Assembly: GCA_944391365.1 (NCBI GenBank)
Contig: CALXTH010000014.1
Coordinates: 1-10,588 of the forward strand
Length of the DNA stretch: 10,588 bases
Direction of reading: 5' to 3'
DNA from: an uncultured Alphaproteobacteria bacterium
GTDB lineage: Bacteria > Pseudomonadota > Alphaproteobacteria > RF32 > CAG-239
The translations under genes were made by a program, and so were the position numbers. Below, piece after piece: positions 7,341-10,588 of the stretch; the first letter of the stretch is position 1; every line of letters begins with the position of its first letter. The notes beneath the pieces are model-generated. The model did not search any database, was not told the DNA's origin, and saw only the letters and a list, made by a program, of their open reading frames with translations.

Positions 7341-8582
7341 ATGAGACGCCTGTCTGCAACCGGATTCTGCACGGTTTGGCTGGGAGTGGCGACACTCCTG
7401 GCCGCATACCCGTCTGCGGCCGGCGTCTCTGAAAACGACCTCCGCCGGATGGAAGAACAGGTTGCTCTTCAAAGCGCCGAAAGCAAACGTTTGTCAGAAG
7501 AAGCCGAACAGATAAACCGGGAAATTGCTTCGCTTAGCCGCAAAATGGTCAATTATGCCAATCTTATCCAGAATAATGAAGAAAAAATCTCTTCAATGGA
7601 AACGGAACTGAAAAAACTTCAGGAAGAACTGAACCAAACCGAAGCTGAATTTTCCAGAGAAGATGAAAACCTGATAAAAACCCTGGCGGCCTTACAAAAT
7701 CTGGCGCTGAAACCGACGGAATCTTTGTTTGTGCAACCACTGACTCCGGTTGAAATCATTCGCAGCGCCATGCTCCTGCGTGAGACTGTTCCCTATCTGG
7801 AGCAAAATGCCCGGCGGATAAAAATCAAACTTGAGCAGATTGAAAAACAAAAACAAAAAGTCGAAACCCAGTTTAACAAAATTGTTGCCCGCAAAAAAAT
7901 GATGGAACGGGAGCATGAAGAGCTCAAAACATTGTCCCGGAAAAAATCAAAATTGCGCAGCAGCATAGAACGTCGCTCGGCTGCCGCCCGTGAAAAGGTT
8001 GAAAAACTGGCTTCTCAGGCCCAGGACTTGCGTGATTTGCTGAACAAACTTGAAAAAGAACGCCTGGAAAAACGCCGCCGCGAACAAGAAGCCGAGCGCA
8101 AACGGCTCGCCGAAGAAGAACGCCGCAAAAAACAGGAGGAAACTCAAAGAGCTGACTTGATTAAATTAAAACCGCAGGCTATAAAAGAACTGGGCGAAGG
8201 CTTTATCCGGGCCAAGGGAAAATTGCCGATGCCTGCCCGCGGCACGATTGTCACCCGCTATGGGGAAGAAATCTCCAAGGGCGTCAGCTCCAAAGGTATT
8301 ATTGTCAAAACACGTCCGCAGGCTCAGGTCATTTCACCCTTTGATGGCAATGTTATTTTTGCCGGTCCGTTCCGCGGCTACGGAAATCTGATTATTATAG
8401 AGCACGGCAAAGGCTATCTGAGTCTTTTGGCCGGTCTGGATTCGGTAGACTGTGAACTCGGACAAATGCTGCTGGCCGGAGAGCCCGTCGGGCAAATGCC
8501 GGATTCTGCCGACAGCAAACTTTATATTGAAATACGCAAAGATAATCATCCGATAAATCCGCTCACCTGGATTAAGGAATAA
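7341..8582 (+). CDS. envC: EnvC-like murein hydrolase activator (degenerate LytM/M23 domain)
   Basis: EnvC-type proteins work in the periplasm at the division site, where their LytM domain switches on amidases that split septal peptidoglycan. The 413-residue product has a signal peptide (residues 1 to about 27, hydrophobic TVWLGVATLLAAYP then SAAG). Long coiled coils follow, about residues 30-120 and 150-275, the last part a Glu/Arg/Lys-rich helix. The LytM domain spans about 294-410. The Zn-binding residues of active M23 peptidases are all replaced: the H-x-G-I-D site reads SKGII (S317, I321), the HL after the GKGYLSLLA segment is G365-L366, and HLHFEIR reads KLYIEIR (393-399). The protein is therefore an activator rather than a hydrolase, as known for E. 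coli EnvC. The matching amidase is not in the window. ATG 7341 is 6 nt past the gpmI stop, with GGAG inside the end of gpmI, so translation is probably coupled. Confidence 0.9.
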   Translation: MRRLSATGFCTVWLGVATLLAAYPSAAGVSENDLRRMEEQVALQSAESKRLSEEAEQINREIASLSRKMVNYANLIQNNEEKISSMETELKKLQEELNQTEAEFSREDENLIKTLAALQNLALKPTESLFVQPLTPVEIIRSAMLLRETVPYLEQNARRIKIKLEQIEKQKQKVETQFNKIVARKKMMEREHEELKTLSRKKSKLRSSIERRSAAAREKVEKLASQAQDLRDLLNKLEKERLEKRRREQEAERKRLAEEERRKKQEETQRADLIKLKPQAIKELGEGFIRAKGKLPMPARGTIVTRYGEEISKGVSSKGIIVKTRPQAQVISPFDGNVIFAGPFRGYGNLIIIEHGKGYLSLLAGLDSVDCELGQMLLAGEPVGQMPDSADSKLYIEIRKDNHPINPLTWIKE

Positions 8583-8600
8583 ATTAGGGAAAACAGACAG

Positions 8601-9908
8601 ATGTCAGTAAGATTTTCAAAATTAGCTTCAACATTTTTAATGATGGTTATGCTGTCTCCGGCAGCTTATGCCGCCAAAACCGATAAAAAAGCGGTTCCGG
8701 AAGATAACGATACTTATGAACTGCTCAACCTGTTTGGAGATGTTCTGGAAAGAGCCAAAACCTCCTATGTTGAAGAAGTTTCTGACAAACAGCTGATTGA
8801 AGCCGCCATCAACGGCATGCTCACCTCGCTTGATCCTCATTCGAGCTATATGTATGGCCGCGATTTCAAATATATGAGCGAACAAACCAAGGGAAAATTC
8901 GGCGGTCTGGGCATAGAGGTCACCATGGACAGCGGCGTTGTTAAGGTTATTTCGCCGATGGATGATACCCCGGCCTATAAAGCAGGTCTGAAATCAGGGG
9001 ATTATATCACCAATATCGACGGCCAATCCGTTGTCGGTATGACATTAAACGAGGCCGTTGAAAAAATGCGCGGAAAAATCGGCTCCAAGATAAAACTGAC
9101 CATCCGTCGTTTCAATGAAAAACCGTTTGATGTTACCATCACCCGGGAAGAAATAAAAATCCGCTCGGTCAAAAGCAGCATTAAAGGCGGTGATGTCCTT
9201 TATATTCGTATCTCTTCTTTTACGGAAGATGTTGATACTAATGTAAGCAAAGCGGTTAAAGATGCACAGAAAAAACTCAAAAACAACCTGAAAGGAATTA
9301 TCATTGATGTCCGCAACAATCCGGGCGGTCTCCTTGATCAGGCGGTCAATGTCTCGGATTTGTTTCTGAACCAGGGAGAAATTGTCTCAACCCGTTCCCG
9401 CAATGAAGAAGACACCGTTAAATATACGGCCAAAAAAGGTGATATTGCAAACGGTCTGCCGATTGTCGTCATTGTTAATGACGGTTCGGCCTCTGCCTCT
9501 GAGATTGTTGCCGGAGCCTTGCAGGATCATCATCGGGCGGTTATCTTGGGAGAAAAAACATTCGGAAAAGGCTCTGTTCAGACAGTTATCCCTCTGGACA
9601 AACACGGAGCAATGCGCTTGACAACCGCGCGTTATTATACCCCCTCCGGTCGTTCTATTCAGGTAAAAGGCATCGTCCCTGACATTATTGTCAGACCGGC
9701 CAAAGTTGAAGAAATTGAAAACAATTTTGAGTTGAGCGAAGGAGAATATAACAATGCGCTGAAAAACGACAGCGAAGACAAAGCCGATGCCAAAAAACTT
9801 GAAGCCGCCAAAGCCGAAAAAGAAGAACTGGCAAAAGACTATCAGCTGTCACAGGCCCTGTCTTTAGTTAAAGCGCTGGGAATATATAAACAGGGACAAG
9901 AAGAATAA
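8601..9908 (+). CDS. ctpA: S41-family carboxyl-terminal processing protease
   Basis: This periplasmic serine protease trims or degrades proteins from their C-termini; in many Gram-negative bacteria its targets include cell-wall hydrolases. The 435-residue product has a signal peptide (residues 1-24, LASTFLMMVMLSPAAYA). An N-terminal helical region with the family signature LTSLDPHSSYM follows, then a PDZ domain (about 96-180, GGLGIEV and SGDYITNIDG) and the S41 catalytic core (about 185-365). The Ser-Lys-Gln set is visible: S298 in GSASASEIVAGALQDH, K323 and Q327 in GEKTFGKGSVQT. The spacing of 25 residues between Ser and Lys is as expected for the family. A Lys/Glu/Ala-rich tail (about 375-435) closes the protein. 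ATG 8601 lies 18 nt after envC, with AGGGA upstream, and the gene is in the same run. Its presence beside an amidase activator fits a role in cell-wall remodelling, which is inferred. Confidence 0.97.
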   Translation: MSVRFSKLASTFLMMVMLSPAAYAAKTDKKAVPEDNDTYELLNLFGDVLERAKTSYVEEVSDKQLIEAAINGMLTSLDPHSSYMYGRDFKYMSEQTKGKFGGLGIEVTMDSGVVKVISPMDDTPAYKAGLKSGDYITNIDGQSVVGMTLNEAVEKMRGKIGSKIKLTIRRFNEKPFDVTITREEIKIRSVKSSIKGGDVLYIRISSFTEDVDTNVSKAVKDAQKKLKNNLKGIIIDVRNNPGGLLDQAVNVSDLFLNQGEIVSTRSRNEEDTVKYTAKKGDIANGLPIVVIVNDGSASASEIVAGALQDHHRAVILGEKTFGKGSVQTVIPLDKHGAMRLTTARYYTPSGRSIQVKGIVPDIIVRPAKVEEIENNFELSEGEYNNALKNDSEDKADAKKLEAAKAEKEELAKDYQLSQALSLVKALGIYKQGQEE

Positions 9909-9919
9909 AGGTCTGAACC

Positions 9920-10582
9920 GTGCTGGAAAAAATAAAAGAAAAAATAATTCTGCTGCTGACTGGCTTGGCAATTTTATCGCTGATTGTCGGTACCGGCTTG
10001 TTCTTTGCTTTTCGCAGCACGGAACCCGAATTTCGAAATAAAATAGATAAAATTATATATGAGCGCAAAAACAAATCGCCGAAATATGTTCTGACCCTGC
10101 CGGACAAAATTGTTCGCCCGTCCTCCCGAAAGGCCAAAGAAGATAGCCCGGTTCAAAAGCCGAAAAATAATAGTTATGAAGAATACCGGCGCAGTATTAT
10201 CTCCGCCACGCCCAACCTGGCTAAACTACCGGATATTGAAAACCCTGTTCCGTTAAAATATATTAATCCTGTTGAAGATTTGGAAAAAGACAACAATGGG
10301 CTGAAACTTCCCACAATCGCCGAAGACGGACGTAAAGCCTGGGAAGAATATGCCAGTCCGCCGGTAACGGTTGCTCCGATGTTTTTTAAAGTTGCAATAG
10401 TAGTTAAAGGAGCCGGATTGGACCGGCGCACCACCAATGCCGTCATTGACAAGTTTCCGGAGCCTGTTGCTTTATCTTTTTTTTTTTTTTTTTCAGAGAA
10501 TAAAGCCTTAATCGAAAAATCGCGTCACGAAGGGCAGGCGTCGTATCTTTCTCTCTATCTGTCATCTAAAGATTCCTTATAA
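9920..10582 (+). CDS. Divergent polysaccharide deacetylase (YibQ-like) protein, truncated and lacking the Asp pair
   Basis: The start is GTG 9920-9922, 11 nt after ctpA, with AAGGT 7 nt upstream. The 220-residue product has a membrane anchor (about 8-31), a long low-complexity periplasmic linker (32-150) and the beginning of a PF04748-type domain at about 156 (FKVAIVVKGAGLDRRTTNAVIDKFPEPVALSF, ENKALIEKSRHEGQ). The family normally reads VIDDLG where this has VVKGAG (K163, G164), so the acidic pair thought to bind metal is absent. The expected SPY segment after LSF is replaced by a run of Phe (187-191), encoded by a 17-T tract. TAA at 10580-10582 ends the frame about where the family's H-x-PMEP segment would be, leaving out most of the domain, including the distal NNHxGS motif. 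It may be a pseudogene, a non-catalytic short form, or a full gene broken by sequence error near a contig end. Its position after envC-ctpA supports the family assignment. Confidence 0.7.
   Translation: MLEKIKEKIILLLTGLAILSLIVGTGLFFAFRSTEPEFRNKIDKIIYERKNKSPKYVLTLPDKIVRPSSRKAKEDSPVQKPKNNSYEEYRRSIISATPNLAKLPDIENPVPLKYINPVEDLEKDNNGLKLPTIAEDGRKAWEEYASPPVTVAPMFFKVAIVVKGAGLDRRTTNAVIDKFPEPVALSFFFFFSENKALIEKSRHEGQASYLSLYLSSKDSL
10477..10493 (+). repeat. Homopolymer run of 17 T inside a coding sequence
   Basis: Seventeen consecutive T (10477-10493) fall in the YibQ-like gene and give the last base of a Ser codon, five Phe codons and the first base of the next Ser codon. Loss of one T leads to a stop after five codons (QRIKP then TAA) and gain of one T to a stop after three (FRE then TAA), so the tract could act as an on/off switch if it slips. 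It is equally a classic site for sequencing or assembly error. Confidence 0.9.
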
Positions 10583-10588
10583 TCAGAC

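Noticed and set aside
8040..8150. Lys/Arg/Glu-rich repeat-like stretch in envC
   Set aside because: It is the normal charged coiled-coil helix of EnvC proteins, without an exact DNA repeat.

Overview
The window holds ordinary core genes of a Gram-negative bacterium, most likely an alphaproteobacterium. The evidence is a complete gpmI - envC - ctpA - 'divergent polysaccharide deacetylase' run, an order I know from proteobacteria (E. coli keeps gpmI-envC-yibQ) with ctpA inserted as in alphaproteobacteria. The partial first gene is a Cys/Gly-rich surface-type protein with a DUF1566-like C-terminus. That style resembles what I associate with uncultured gut alphaproteobacteria (RF32-like lineages), so the exact lineage is inference. 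Base composition is moderately AT-rich, and the first gene is visibly more so.

Layout. (1) Positions 1-743, plus strand: 3' part of a cysteine-rich putative surface protein, closed by a rho-independent hairpin that may also serve the converging polA. (2) 786-3830, minus strand: a small ribbon-helix-helix protein gene followed 42 nt later by polA, complete with all three enzymatic domains. (3) 3831-3900: a 70-bp divergent promoter region with a good extended -10 element on the plus strand. (4) 3901-5706, plus strand: a compact class A penicillin-binding protein. (5) 5707-5801: a short intergenic region with a perfect TATAAT box, followed by a tightly spaced plus-strand run of gpmI, envC, ctpA and a YibQ-like gene (gaps of 6, 18 and 11 nt), which I read as one operon.

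Together the right-hand genes join glycolysis (GpmI) to cell-envelope work. EnvC is a catalytically dead LytM activator of amidases, CtpA a periplasmic processing protease, and the YibQ-like protein a membrane-anchored relative of polysaccharide deacetylases. The PBP makes and crosslinks peptidoglycan.

The most unusual spot is the last gene. It carries a run of 17 T inside the coding sequence (five Phe codons), lacks the Asp-Asp pair typical of its family, and stops in the middle of its conserved domain, six bases before the window end. This could be real decay, a slippage-prone tract, or a sequence error near a contig end. I found no mobile element, CRISPR array, RNA gene or convincing new multi-gene system.
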